Part shown: positions 8,528-17,357 of the stretch, one piece after another
Layout of the letters: every line of letters begins with the position of its first letter
Numbering within the stretch: the stretch's first letter is position 1
Assembly: GCA_018401385.1 (NCBI GenBank)
Contig: JAGYKZ010000019.1
Location: 1 to 32,130 of the forward strand
Source: Roseicyclus sp.
GTDB lineage: Bacteria; Pseudomonadota; Alphaproteobacteria; Rhodobacterales; Rhodobacteraceae
Length of the DNA: 32,130 bases
Direction of reading: 5' to 3'
Position numbers and translations under genes: made by a program
The notes under the pieces: model-generated
The model's database searches: none
Seen by the model: only the letters and a program-made list of their open reading frames with translations
What the model was told of the DNA's origin: nothing

Positions 8528-9915
8528 TCAGCAGGAGAAATACATCTTGTATTCTACTGGGTGGCGTGTGTTCAAAGCGTAAACCTCCTGCCACTCTGAG
8601 CGCCGCGTAGGCGTCAATCTGATCTTTGGTGAAGACGTCGCCCTTGAGCAGGAAGTCGTGATCCTTCTCCAGCTCTTCAAGGCTTCGCGCAAGGATGCGC
8701 ACGGTTGGAATTTCGGCCAATTCTTCTGGGGGCAGATCGTAAAGATCCTTATCCGAAGGCTCGCCCGGGTGGATTTTGTTCTGAATACCGTCCAGACCCG
8801 CCATCAACAGGGCCGCGAAGGCCAGATAGGGGTTGGCGGATGGGTCAGGAAGCGGGCCTCAACGCGCTTGGCTTTGGGGCTTTCGGTCCATGGAATACGC
8901 ACACAGCCAGAGCGGTTGTGCGCGGAGTAGGCGCGCAGAACAGGTGCTTCGAACCCGGGGATCAGGCGCTTGTAGCTGTTGGTCGCAGGGTTGGTGAAGG
9001 CGTTCAGCGCCTTGGCGTGCTTGAGGATACCACCGATGAAATAGAGCGCCTCATCGGAGAGATCAGCATATTTGTCACCAGCAAACAGGGGCTTGCCGTC
9101 TTTCCAGATCGACATATTGACGTGCATCCCAGTGCCATTGTCGCCCGCCATTGGCTTGGGCATGAATGTCGCGGTTTTGCCATAGGCATGGGCCACGTTT
9201 TGGATGATGTATTTGTATTTTAGGATATTGTCGGCCTGCTCGGTCAATGTCCCGAAATCAGGCCCAATTCGTGCTGGCAGGTCGCCACTTCGTGGTGGTG
9301 CTTGTCCACCTTCATGCCGATGCTTTTCATGGTCGAGGCATTTCCGAACGTAGGTCTTGCGCCTCGTCAATCGGGTTGACGGGAAATAGCCGCCCTTGTG
9401 GCCCGCACGATGGCCGAGGTTGCCCATTTCAAAATCGGCATCCGTGTTCACGCAGCCGCAGCCGCATCGATCTCATAGGATACTTTTTGCGGCGAAACGG
9501 CGTATTTCACATCATCAAAATGAAGAATTCTGCCTCAGGGCCGAAATAGGCAACATCGCCAATGCCCGTGGATTTCAGATAGGCCTCGGCCTTGACGGCG
9601 GTGTGCGCAGGTCACGCTCATAGGCTTCGCCCGTATCAGGCTCGACCACATTGCAATGCACGCAAAGGGTTTTCCGCGTAGAGGATCAATATAGACGCTG
9701 TCTGTATCGGGCAGCAATTTCATGTCCGAGGCTTCGATGCCTTTCCAGCCCGAAATGGAGGAGCCGTCAAACATGAAGCCCTCTTCGAGAAATCTTCATC
9801 ATCAGGATCAGACATCACGGTGACGCTGAAGCTTGCCGCGTGGGTCTGTGAAACGGATGTCGACATATGCGACATCTTCGTCTTTGATCAGTTTAAGAAC
9901 CTTGTCTTTGCTCAT
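8528..9915 (-). pseudogene. glnA: Glutamine synthetase type I, multiply frameshifted
   Basis: This enzyme condenses ammonium and glutamate to glutamine with ATP. The start at 9915 gives MSKDKVLKLIKDEDVAYVD. Family blocks follow in changing frames: [88 protein letters not shown], and YDLPPEE, which holds the adenylylation Tyr. The true C-terminus VEYKMYFSC with its stop at 8528-8530 is readable only after adding two bases near HTPHP, and a T is missing from the codon before GluHisThr. At about 1388 bases it is about 20 short of the usual 469 codons. It lies 70 bases after glnB, the classic glnBA operon. Errors in the sequence are more likely than loss of the gene. Confidence 0.88.
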
Positions 9916-9985
9916 CGTGACCTTCCCTTACATTTGGTCTTTGGGGAGAAAGGGCGGATGCCCAGTTTGCTGTGGCAGGTGCGCC

Positions 9986-10465
<480 letters not shown>

Positions 10466-10500
10466 TTAATCGTTTTGAAAACATGGCGTGCGCGAAGCGC

Positions 10501-11037
10501 TTAAACTGGTTCGGTGACAGGCTTTGCGGCGCGCAGCCCGAGGCCTTGCGTATAGACGGCGACATCCATCGCAAAATGCAGCGCAAAAAGCCGTGCCTGT
10601 GGCACGTTGCGATAGCCGATTTTGCCTTTTCCGATCAAATCGCGGGCAAAAACCATCTCACAGGATGGCTGTTTGACCATTTGACCTGGAAACAAATCAC
10701 AAGGGTGATGCTGATCTGGCCCAAGGCTGTAGCAAGGCGCATGAACGAGACGTATTTCCTGTGGGATATGAACGGCGCGCAGGCGCAAAAAGCGCAGGGC
10801 GCCATGCGAGGTAATCACCATATCCCCCTCATACAGATGCGCCGCGGGAAGCGCCCCTTCGAGGGTTAAGATCGACATATCCGCCGTGACCAGCTGCGTC
10901 TCAAAGGCGTATTTTGCCGAATTTGGATCACGCACCAGATCGCGCAATCCCGAAACCCAAACGGGGCTTACAGGTGTTGTCATATGTTTCGCTCGCGGTT
11001 TTCGCGGGTCTTTGCCCGCTTTGATTGCCTCAAGCAT
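10501..11037 (-). CDS. Possible Hint-domain protein (uncharacterised)
   Basis: This 178-residue protein (160 if it starts at Met19, position 10983) has the layout of the Rhodobacteraceae Hint_2-type proteins. A T-x-L-V-T segment is followed by LEGALPAAHLYEGDMVITSHGALRFLR, then a VHAPCYSLGPDQHHPCDLFPGQMV stretch and a RLFALHFAMDVAVYTQGLGL tail like the region that follows the Hint fold in those proteins. It has no signal peptide or membrane segment. The usual nucleophilic Cys or Ser at the start of the Hint fold is not obvious, so self-cleavage cannot be claimed. It sits upstream of glnB on the same strand, with 176 bases between. Function unknown; assignment tentative. Confidence 0.5.
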   Translation of the reverse strand: MLEAIKAGKDPRKPRAKHMTTPVSPVWVSGLRDLVRDPNSAKYAFETQLVTADMSILTLEGALPAAHLYEGDMVITSHGALRFLRLRAVHIPQEIRLVHAPCYSLGPDQHHPCDLFPGQMVKQPSCEMVFARDLIGKGKIGYRNVPQARLFALHFAMDVAVYTQGLGLRAAKPVTEPV

Positions 11038-11191
11038 TCAGTATCCGCATGAATGTGGCGCAAATGTGGCGATGCGGTTTTCCAATTGAAAACAGGGGTC
11101 GACACAGGCGTTACGCGGCGCGGATTTTTGGCTCAAAACGCGCGTTTTCCCCTCGCATCTGGTGGGGTGCTCTGCTAATGACGCAGCCGTT

Positions 11192-11275
11192 GCGGGTGTG
11201 GCGAAATTGGTAGACGCACCAGATTTAGGTTCTGGCGCCGCAAGGCGTGGGGTTCAAGTCCCTCCACCCGCACCA
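11192..11275 (+). tRNA. tRNA-Leu (anticodon UAG)
   Basis: A 7-base acceptor stem (GCGGGTG with CACCCGC), discriminator A and an encoded CCA end at 11273-11275 are present. The anticodon stem is CCAGA/TCTGG with loop TTTAGGT, giving anticodon TAG. A variable arm of class II size (GCCGCAAGGC region) and the T-arm GGTTCAAGTCC confirm tRNA-Leu. It is convergent with iolB, with only 5 bases between the ends. Confidence 0.95.
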
Positions 11276-11280
11276 AATCC

Positions 11281-12078
11281 TCAGGGCATGAGATGTGTGA
11301 CAGCGGGGTCAGCCTTGAAGCGCCATTTGCGCAAGGGGCCAGCCATTACGTTGAGATAATACAGCTCAAACCCGTGCGGCGCGCCACAAGGGTGGTGGCC
11401 GCGTGGCACCAGAACCACATCGTGATCTTGCACCGCCATCACCGCGTCCAGACTGCCATCTTCGGTATAGACGCGCTGCAACGCGAACCCTTGGGCAGGG
11501 TTGATGCGGTGGTAATAGGTTTCCTCAAGATAGGTGATATTGGGATAATCATCCTCGTCATGGCGGTGACTGGGATAGGAGGACCAATTGCCCGCAGGGG
11601 TAAACACCTCCGTCACCAATAGGCTGTCGCAGTAATCCTCCGCCTCCATCGCGATATTGTTGATGAAGCGGGTATTGCTGCCTTCGCCGCGCTGCGTCAG
11701 TGTGATCCCCTCTGGGCCAATTTTGCGCGCCCCATGCCCTGATTTGCCGGGGGCGGCACAAACCGCAACGGTGCAATCGGTATGCGCCACCAAGGACCAA
11801 TTGCTGTCATTTGGCAGATAAAGACAATGGGGCGGGGTTTTCTCAAACACATCCATCCGATCCCCCAACACGCCCCAATCTTGACCTGCGGCGCTGATCT
11901 GCGCCTTGCCCTCGACCATCACCAAGATCACCTCATTTGCGCCAGTGACCTCGGCGGCCTCTTCGCTCGCGCGAAGGCGATAGAGCGAAAAGCCGACATA
12001 GCGCCATCCTGCGCTTGCGGGGGTGATCTCATGGGTTTTGCCATGGCTGCCAAAGGGTTTGAGTTGCAATTGGGGCAT
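11281..12078 (-). CDS. iolB: 5-deoxy-glucuronate isomerase
   Basis: This 265-residue cupin enzyme converts 5-deoxy-glucuronate to 2-deoxy-5-keto-gluconate in myo-inositol breakdown. The double cupin with metal-binding His/Glu (SHRHDEDD and the downstream LEETYYHRINP) and the C-terminal DVVLVPRGHHPCGAPHGFELYYLNVMAGP are typical. The open frame extends 79 codons upstream into purU, but the family start MPQLQLKPFGSHGKTHEI at 12078 is preferred, 25 bases after the purU stop. It is the last gene of iolG-purU-iolB. No other inositol genes (iolA, C, D, E) are in the window. Confidence 0.92.
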   Translation of the reverse strand: MPQLQLKPFGSHGKTHEITPASAGWRYVGFSLYRLRASEEAAEVTGANEVILVMVEGKAQISAAGQDWGVLGDRMDVFEKTPPHCLYLPNDSNWSLVAHTDCTVAVCAAPGKSGHGARKIGPEGITLTQRGEGSNTRFINNIAMEAEDYCDSLLVTEVFTPAGNWSSYPSHRHDEDDYPNITYLEETYYHRINPAQGFALQRVYTEDGSLDAVMAVQDHDVVLVPRGHHPCGAPHGFELYYLNVMAGPLRKWRFKADPAVTHLMP

Positions 12079-12103
12079 GGTTTGGACCTTTCTATTCGGG
12101 GAT

Positions 12104-12988
12104 TTACCCCATCCGTTCCGAGGCGTAAGAGCCGGGCGAAGGGGGGAAGACCACGGTCTTGTCGCCATTGATGAAAACGCGGCCTTTGACATGGGCATGG
12201 ATTGCGCGGGCAAGGACCTGCGCCTCCACATCGCGGCCAAGCGAGACATAATCCTCGGCCGATTGGGCATGGGTGACGCGGATGATATCCTGCTCGATAA
12301 TCGGGCCTTCATCAAGGTCCGTGGTCACATAATGCGATGTTGCCCCGATTAGTTTTACCCCCCGTTCAAACGCTTGTTTATAGGGGTTTGCGCCCTTGAA
12401 TGAGGGCAGGAAGGAATGGTGGATATTGATGATGCGCCCTGACATTTTGCGGCACAGATCATCCGACAAAATCTGCATGTAGCGCGCCAAGACCACCAAT
12501 TCTGCGCCCGTCTCCTCCACCACGGCCATGATGCGCGCCTCGGCATCGGGTTTGTTATCCTTGGTCACTTTGATGCAGTGAAAGGGGATATCGTGGTTCA
12601 CCACCAGTTTTTGGTAATCCATATGGTTGGAGATCACCGCCACAATCTCCACGGGCAGGGCGCCGATGCGCCAGCGATACAGCAGATCATTCAAACAATG
12701 ACCAAAGCGCGAGACCATGATGACCATCTTGCGCTTGGCTGCCTCGTCAAAGAATTCAGCCTCCATGCCAAAGGCTTCGGCCACGGGGGCAAACGCGCCT
12801 TGCAACCCCTCAAGCCCCTGACCGTTTTCCGAACGGAAACTGACGCGCATGAAGAAATTGCCCGTCTCGGTGTCGTCAAATTGGGCGCTATCGGTGATGT
12901 TGCAGCCTTGATCGGCAAGGAATGTCGAAATCGCCGCCACGATCCCGCGGCGGCTGTTGCATTGCACGCGCAAGGCGAAACTGGTCAT
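12104..12988 (-). CDS. purU: Formyltetrahydrofolate deformylase
   Basis: This 294-residue enzyme hydrolyses 10-formyl-THF to formate and THF, balancing the one-carbon pool. An N-terminal ACT domain (about 1-85, with RGIVAAISTFLADQGCNI) is followed by the formyltransferase-fold catalytic domain. The latter contains AVISNHMD, the Asn-His motif in INIHHSFLPSFKGANPY, and an Asp in TTDLDEGPIIEQD. Length and motifs are complete. It begins 17 bases after the iolG stop, with an AGGAAAAGG ribosome-binding site overlapping that stop region. Its place between two inositol genes is unusual; elsewhere it is often with folate or purine genes. Confidence 0.93.
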   Translation of the reverse strand: MTSFALRVQCNSRRGIVAAISTFLADQGCNITDSAQFDDTETGNFFMRVSFRSENGQGLEGLQGAFAPVAEAFGMEAEFFDEAAKRKMVIMVSRFGHCLNDLLYRWRIGALPVEIVAVISNHMDYQKLVVNHDIPFHCIKVTKDNKPDAEARIMAVVEETGAELVVLARYMQILSDDLCRKMSGRIINIHHSFLPSFKGANPYKQAFERGVKLIGATSHYVTTDLDEGPIIEQDIIRVTHAQSAEDYVSLGRDVEAQVLARAIHAHVKGRVFINGDKTVVFPPSPGSYASERMG

Positions 12989-13005
12989 ATGATCTGGGCC
13001 TTTTC

Positions 13006-14002
13006 CTAGATGTCAGCGAGGGCGACAGGCTGACCTGTCTGGGCGGATTTTGTGGCTGCCTCTGCCATGGCAAGCGCCAGAACCCCATCTGCCAAGGTAA
13101 CGCGGCATGGTGCCGCCTGTCTCCAATGCAGTTACGAAAGCGGCCCATTCGGCTTTGTAGGCGTTCATATAGCGCTCGAGGAAGAAATAGGTGGGCTTGG
13201 CCGAAGTGACCCCCTGCGCGGCTGATTTGACCACGGTGTTTTCGAGCATATTTTGCGCCTGCAATAGGCCGTCTGATCCGAGGAGTTCCACGCGCTGGTC
13301 ATAGCCATATGCGGCGCGGCGCGAGTTTTTGATCACGGCCAATGCGCCGCTTGCATAGCGCAAAGTGACAATCGCCGTGTCAAAATCACCTGCCGCACCG
13401 ATTTCTGGATCGACAATGGAAGACGCGGTCGCGCTGATCGACACGGGCGCAGTTCCCATGATGAAATGCGCCATGTCAAAATCATGGATCATCATATCGC
13501 GGAATATCCCGCCCGAGACTTTGACATATGTGACAGGGGGCGGGGCAGGGTCGAAAGAGGTGATTGACAGCAATTCTGCCTTGCCAATCTCGCCCGCATC
13601 CAGTGCGGATTTCAGCGCGCCAAAATTGGCATCAAAGCGGCGGTTGAATCCGATCATCACAGGGCGGCCCGTTGTATCGACCACGTTCTGACACGCGCGC
13701 GCGCGCTCAAGGCTGAGGTCAACGGGCTTTTCGCACAGCACCGCTTTGCCCGCACGGGTGGCGGCCTCCATCAGGTCGGAATGGGTGTCGGTGGAGGTTG
13801 CGATCAGAACCGCATCAATCGCGGGGTCTGCGATGATCTCATCTGTTGTGCGGGCCACGGTGCCGTATTGCGCGGCCAGTTTTTCCGCGTTTTCTGGATA
13901 GAAATCCGAAACGGCGGATAAGGTGCTTTTGGGATGTGCGGTGATGGCGGTGGCGTGAACGCCTGCAATGCGGCCTGCGCCGAGAAGTCCGACTTTCAAC
14001 AT
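13006..14002 (-). CDS. iolG: Inositol 2-dehydrogenase family oxidoreductase, frameshift near the 3' end
   Basis: This is an NAD-dependent Gfo/Idh/MocA-family dehydrogenase, the first step of myo-inositol oxidation. The Rossmann motif GLLGAGRIAGVHA is at residues 5-17. The catalytic Lys is in LCEKPVDLS, and the catalytic Asp/His are in RDMMIHDFDMAHFIMG. The open frame reads to about residue 318 and then goes off track at TMPRYLG. Shifting frame at about 13110 restores VTLADGVLALAMAEAA and a natural end at 13006-13008. One inserted base (or two lost) explains it. The start MLKVGLLGAG at 14002 is preferred over an upstream Met. First gene of the iolG-purU-iolB run; substrate by family inference, scyllo-inositol also possible. 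Confidence 0.85.
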
Positions 14003-14129
14003 TTTTGCAGCCCTTGATTGTGGGTGCCACAGGGATGAGTCTGCGACAGTTGCGCCCAATTTGGCCAATGCGGCGGCCGCGTCAAGGACAGAAAAACGAT
14101 CACGCGGGGCGCGCGAAGGTGGCGTTTAT

Positions 14130-14168
14130 CCCCCCGCGCAACGCAGCACTGCCGAGCCGCGCGGGGGG
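14130..14168. other. Strong GC hairpin downstream of the cytochrome c gene
   Basis: CCCCCCGCGC and GCGCGGGGGG form a perfect 10-base stem with a 19-base loop. It lies 12 bases beyond the cytochrome c stop. No T-run follows on either strand, so it is not a canonical intrinsic terminator. It may protect the 3' end of the transcript. Confidence 0.5.
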
Positions 14169-14180
14169 AATGGAGCGTGA

Positions 14181-14609
14181 TTACTGCGCCGCCAATTGTT
14201 CCAGATAGGCGTAAAGGTTCAGCGCGTCATCCGCACTGCGCACGCGGAAGGCCATGGCACTGCGCGCGCCATTATCGCCAAGCGCCTCGCGCAGATAGCC
14301 GGTTGGGTCCATGACATAGGCCGTGAATGTCTCGGCGCTCCAGACATTGCCCGCTTCACCATAAGCGGCGAGGCTTGAGGAATAACGGAACCTTCCACGG
14401 CACCGGCAGGTCCACCCGCCAGTGCCATAGAGATTTGGGCCTGTGCGGCCATTGCGCCCTGCAAGCGTTTCGCCTGCTTCATTCTGGACGACATGGCACG
14501 CCACACATTGGTTAAAGATGCGTTCCCCTGCGGCGGCATCGCCGCTGGCAAGGGCTGAACTGGCGGAGGCAATGGCCATGGCAGCGGCCAAACCGAATGT
14601 AAATTTCAA
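14181..14609 (-). CDS. Periplasmic class I cytochrome c (c550/c2-like)
   Basis: This protein of about 142 residues has a Sec signal peptide (FGLAAAMAIASASSALA, cleavage near residue 21), a heme-binding CVACH motif (Cys35, Cys38, His39) and the distal Met119 in SAMAFRV. It should carry electrons in the periplasm. A TTG start at 14609 is chosen because it follows GAGGGAG at good spacing and gives a clean signal peptide; an ATG 8 codons upstream is the alternative. Residues just after PNLYGTGG look wrong (WTCRCRGR), while the next frame reads GPAGAVEG as expected. A local pair of compensating indels near 14390-14410 is therefore likely. The physiological partner is unknown. Confidence 0.85.
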   Translation of the reverse strand: MKFTFGLAAAMAIASASSALASGDAAAGERIFNQCVACHVVQNEAGETLAGRNGRTGPNLYGTGGWTCRCRGRFRYSSSLAAYGEAGNVWSAETFTAYVMDPTGYLREALGDNGARSAMAFRVRSADDALNLYAYLEQLAAQ

Positions 14610-14818
14610 AATAGTAACTCCCTCAAGGGCCACGAAGGCGCGCGCGACCCGATTTGATTGCCATCACAGATTTGGTTCTGAAGCAATTTGCACGAATTTC
14701 AACCCCATGTGCCGCGACATAATTTCAGGCTTGCGCGGGCCAATCGCTTGCAGCTTGTCGCGCGGGTCAGTAACGATAGCGCAAACAGGTTTCAGGTTTC
14801 AGGTAAGGGGAGCGGGAT

Positions 14819-16336
14819 ATGCCATTTCAGCCACATGGAAAACATTTGATTGCCGGCACATGGGTTGCGGGTGCGGATCAGTTCACCTCGGCACAGGTTG
14901 CGGGGGCAGGCCATGCCGTGTCCAAAGGCAGTGCGGCTTTGGTGGATGCGGCGGTGCAAGCGGCCGAAGGGGCCTTTTGGGATTATGGATATACATCCCG
15001 CGCGGCACGCGCGGCGTTTCTGAATCGTATCGCCGATGAGATCGAGGCGCGCGGCGCAGATATCACCGAGATCGGCACAGCGGAGACAGGTCTGCCCGCC
15101 GCCCGTCTGGAGGGGGAACGGGGTCGCACCACGGGCCAGTTGCGGATGTTTGCCGCGCATATCCTGCAAGACGATTACCTGGATCTGCGCCATGATGCGG
15201 CCCTGCCGGATCGGGCGCCGCTGCCGCGTCCTGATGTGCGGATGATGCAACGCCCCGTTGGCCCTGTCGCGGTGTTTGGCGCGTCCAATTTCCCGTTGGC
15301 CTTTTCCACGGCGGGCGGAGATACGGCCAGCGCCTTGGCGGCCGGCTGCCCCGTGGTGGTCAAGGCACATGAGGCCCATCCCGGCACGGGGGAGATCATC
15401 GCCGAGGCGATCTTAGTCGCGATCCGTGCCTGCGAGATGCCCGAGGGCGTGTTCAGCCTTGTGCATGGTGGCGCGCATGAGGTGGGGGCCGCTTTGGTGC
15501 AGCACCCGCTGATTGCGGCGGTTGGGTTTACGGGATCGCTTCGGGGCGGGCGCGCGCTGTTTGATCTTTGTGCCGCGCGGCCAAATCCGATTCCGTTTTT
15601 TGGCGAATTGGGCAGTGTGAACCCAATGTTCTTGATGCCGGCTGCTGTGGCCGCGCGGGGGGCTGACATTGGCACGGCATGGGCGGGTTCACTAACTATG
15701 GGGGTGGGTCAGTTTTGCACCAATCCCGGAATCGCGGTTGTGGTCGATGGTGCGGATGCCGATAGATTCGTGGCCGCCGCAAGCGAAGCGCTGCGCGCCA
15801 CCGCACCACAGGTGATGCTGACCACAGGCATCGCTGAGGCCTATCGCAGCGGGGTCAAGACCATCGGCGCTTATAAGGCTGTGCGCGAGGTTTTGGGCGC
15901 GATGTGCGACAATCGCGATGCGGCGCCATATTTGTATGAGGTGAGCGCTGCGGATTGGTTGGCCAATGGCGCGCTGGGTCACGAAGTGTTCGGCCCCATG
16001 GGCATGGTGGTGCGAGCAAAGGATTTCGACCAGATGCGGGAGATTGCGCTTGCGCTTGAGGGGCAATTGACCTGCACCTTGCATATGGATGACAGCGATT
16101 TGGACCATGCGCGGCACCTGATGCCGATCTTGGAGCGCAAAGCGGGCCGTGTTTTGGCCAATGGTTTCCCCACAGGGGTCGAGGTCTGCGATGCGATGGT
16201 GCATGGCGGGCCTTATCCCGCCTCGACCAATTTTGGGGCGACATCGGTGGGATCACTGGCCATTCGCCGTTTTCTGCGCCCCGTGTGCTATCAAAATATG
16301 CCTGCGGGGCTGTTGCCGCATGAATTGGCCCAGTGA
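14819..16336 (+). CDS. 2,5-dioxovalerate (alpha-ketoglutaric semialdehyde) dehydrogenase family protein
   Basis: This 505-residue NAD(P)-dependent aldehyde dehydrogenase is expected to oxidise alpha-ketoglutaric semialdehyde to 2-oxoglutarate, the last step of non-phosphorylative pentose, hexarate or hydroxyproline breakdown. Features include the cofactor segment GPVAVFGASNFPLAFSTAGGD, FTGSLRGGRALFDL, the general-base Glu in FFGELGSVNP and the nucleophile Cys300 in GQFCTNPG. The ELGSVNP motif and the C-terminal YPASTNFGATSVGSLAIRRFLRPVCYQN are characteristic of this subfamily. Start at 14819 follows AAGGGGAGCGGG. A sugar lactonase gene begins 22 bases after its stop, which favours a sugar-acid pathway. 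Confidence 0.88.
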   Translation: MPFQPHGKHLIAGTWVAGADQFTSAQVAGAGHAVSKGSAALVDAAVQAAEGAFWDYGYTSRAARAAFLNRIADEIEARGADITEIGTAETGLPAARLEGERGRTTGQLRMFAAHILQDDYLDLRHDAALPDRAPLPRPDVRMMQRPVGPVAVFGASNFPLAFSTAGGDTASALAAGCPVVVKAHEAHPGTGEIIAEAILVAIRACEMPEGVFSLVHGGAHEVGAALVQHPLIAAVGFTGSLRGGRALFDLCAARPNPIPFFGELGSVNPMFLMPAAVAARGADIGTAWAGSLTMGVGQFCTNPGIAVVVDGADADRFVAAASEALRATAPQVMLTTGIAEAYRSGVKTIGAYKAVREVLGAMCDNRDAAPYLYEVSAADWLANGALGHEVFGPMGMVVRAKDFDQMREIALALEGQLTCTLHMDDSDLDHARHLMPILERKAGRVLANGFPTGVEVCDAMVHGGPYPASTNFGATSVGSLAIRRFLRPVCYQNMPAGLLPHELAQ

Positions 16337-16358
16337 CGCAACAGATTGAGGGGGGATC

Positions 16359-17216
16359 ATGGGTGTTCACGCAAGCGCGGTAACAGAACGGCAGAATTTT
16401 CTGGGTGAGGGGCCACTTTGGCACCCTTTGCGTGGGGAGTTGTTATGGTTTGATATTATGAAGAAAGCCCTGTTCGCGCGAAAGGATGGTGCGCTGCGGG
16501 AATGGCTGTTCGCTGATCTGGTATCTGCTGCCGGGTGGGTGGATGAGCGCCGCATTTTGATTGCCTCAGAGCGCGCCTTGTTTGTCTTTGATCTTGAGAC
16601 AGGCGACAGCGCGCCTCTGTGTGATCTTGAGGCGGATAACCCTGTCACACGGTCCAATGATGGGCGCGCGGATCATCAGGGCGGGTTCTGGATCGGCACG
16701 ATGGGCAAAGCGTTTGAGGACGGGGCGGGCGCGATTTACCGCTATTACAAGGGCGAGCTGCGTAAATTATTTGCCGCCGTCACCATTCCCAATTCGATAT
16801 GCTTTTCGCCCGATGGCAAGATCGCCTATTTTTGTTCGACCCCTGACCAACAGATCATGCAGGTGGGGCTGAATGCCGAAGGGTGGCCCGAGGGGCCGAT
16901 TTCCGTCTTTCTTGATCTGCGGGGCGAAGATTTGAACCCTGACGGCTCTGTCGTGGATGCCGAAGGCTATGTGTGGAATGCGCAATGGGGCAGGGGCCGT
17001 GTTGCGCGCTATGCGCCCGATGGCAGGCTTGATCGCGTGGTCACGCTTGATGGGCGGCATTCAAGCTGCCCCGCCTTTGGGGGGGTGGATTTTCAAGATC
17101 TATATGTGACATCAGCCCAAGAGGGGATGGACACCCCCGATGCGCGGCAAGGATTGCTGTATCACGCACGGCTGGACGTCACAGGCGTGGCCGAACCACG
17201 GGTGATTTTGCCCTAA
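16359..17216 (+). CDS. SMP-30/gluconolactonase family sugar lactonase
   Basis: This 285-residue six-bladed propeller lactonase hydrolyses a sugar-acid lactone such as arabinono-, xylono- or gluconolactone. The metal ligands are recognisable: Glu in LGEGPLWHP near residue 17, Asn in TIPNSICFSPDG and Asp in NPDGSVVDAEGYVWNAQWG. RSNDGRADHQGGFWIGTMG is the substrate/metal loop. The exact sugar cannot be read from sequence. It is paired with the upstream dioxovalerate-type dehydrogenase, suggesting an oxidative pentose route (lactone to acid to 2-keto-3-deoxy acid to semialdehyde to 2-oxoglutarate). The required dehydratases are not in the window. Start at 16359 follows GAGGGGGG. Confidence 0.9.
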   Translation: MGVHASAVTERQNFLGEGPLWHPLRGELLWFDIMKKALFARKDGALREWLFADLVSAAGWVDERRILIASERALFVFDLETGDSAPLCDLEADNPVTRSNDGRADHQGGFWIGTMGKAFEDGAGAIYRYYKGELRKLFAAVTIPNSICFSPDGKIAYFCSTPDQQIMQVGLNAEGWPEGPISVFLDLRGEDLNPDGSVVDAEGYVWNAQWGRGRVARYAPDGRLDRVVTLDGRHSSCPAFGGVDFQDLYVTSAQEGMDTPDARQGLLYHARLDVTGVAEPRVILP

Positions 17217-17263
17217 AATGCGCGAATGCGCAGCCCAAGCCGCGCTTGCCCCGCATTTCGGGG

Positions 17264-17292
17264 TTGAACGCCCCCTTGCCTGTCAATAGTAA
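17264..17292 (+). promoter_or_regulatory. Candidate sigma-70 promoter of tig
   Basis: TTGAAC (17264-17269), a 17-base spacer and TAGTAA (17287-17292) lie about 65 bases upstream of the tig start. The -35 match is good and the -10 match is weak. Confidence 0.35.
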
Positions 17293-17357
17293 GGCGCAAA
17301 TTCCCTTTTTGCAGGCTGCCCTTGGGTGGCCACCGTTTTCGATTGCGAGGAAAGCAG

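Noticed and set aside
11192-11275. tRNA-Leu as an integration site of a mobile element
   Set aside because: No integrase gene and no repeated tRNA 3' end were found in the window.
14786-14805. Direct repeat GGTTTCA-GGTTTCA upstream of the aldehyde dehydrogenase
   Set aside because: Only two 7-base copies in tandem; too short to claim an operator.
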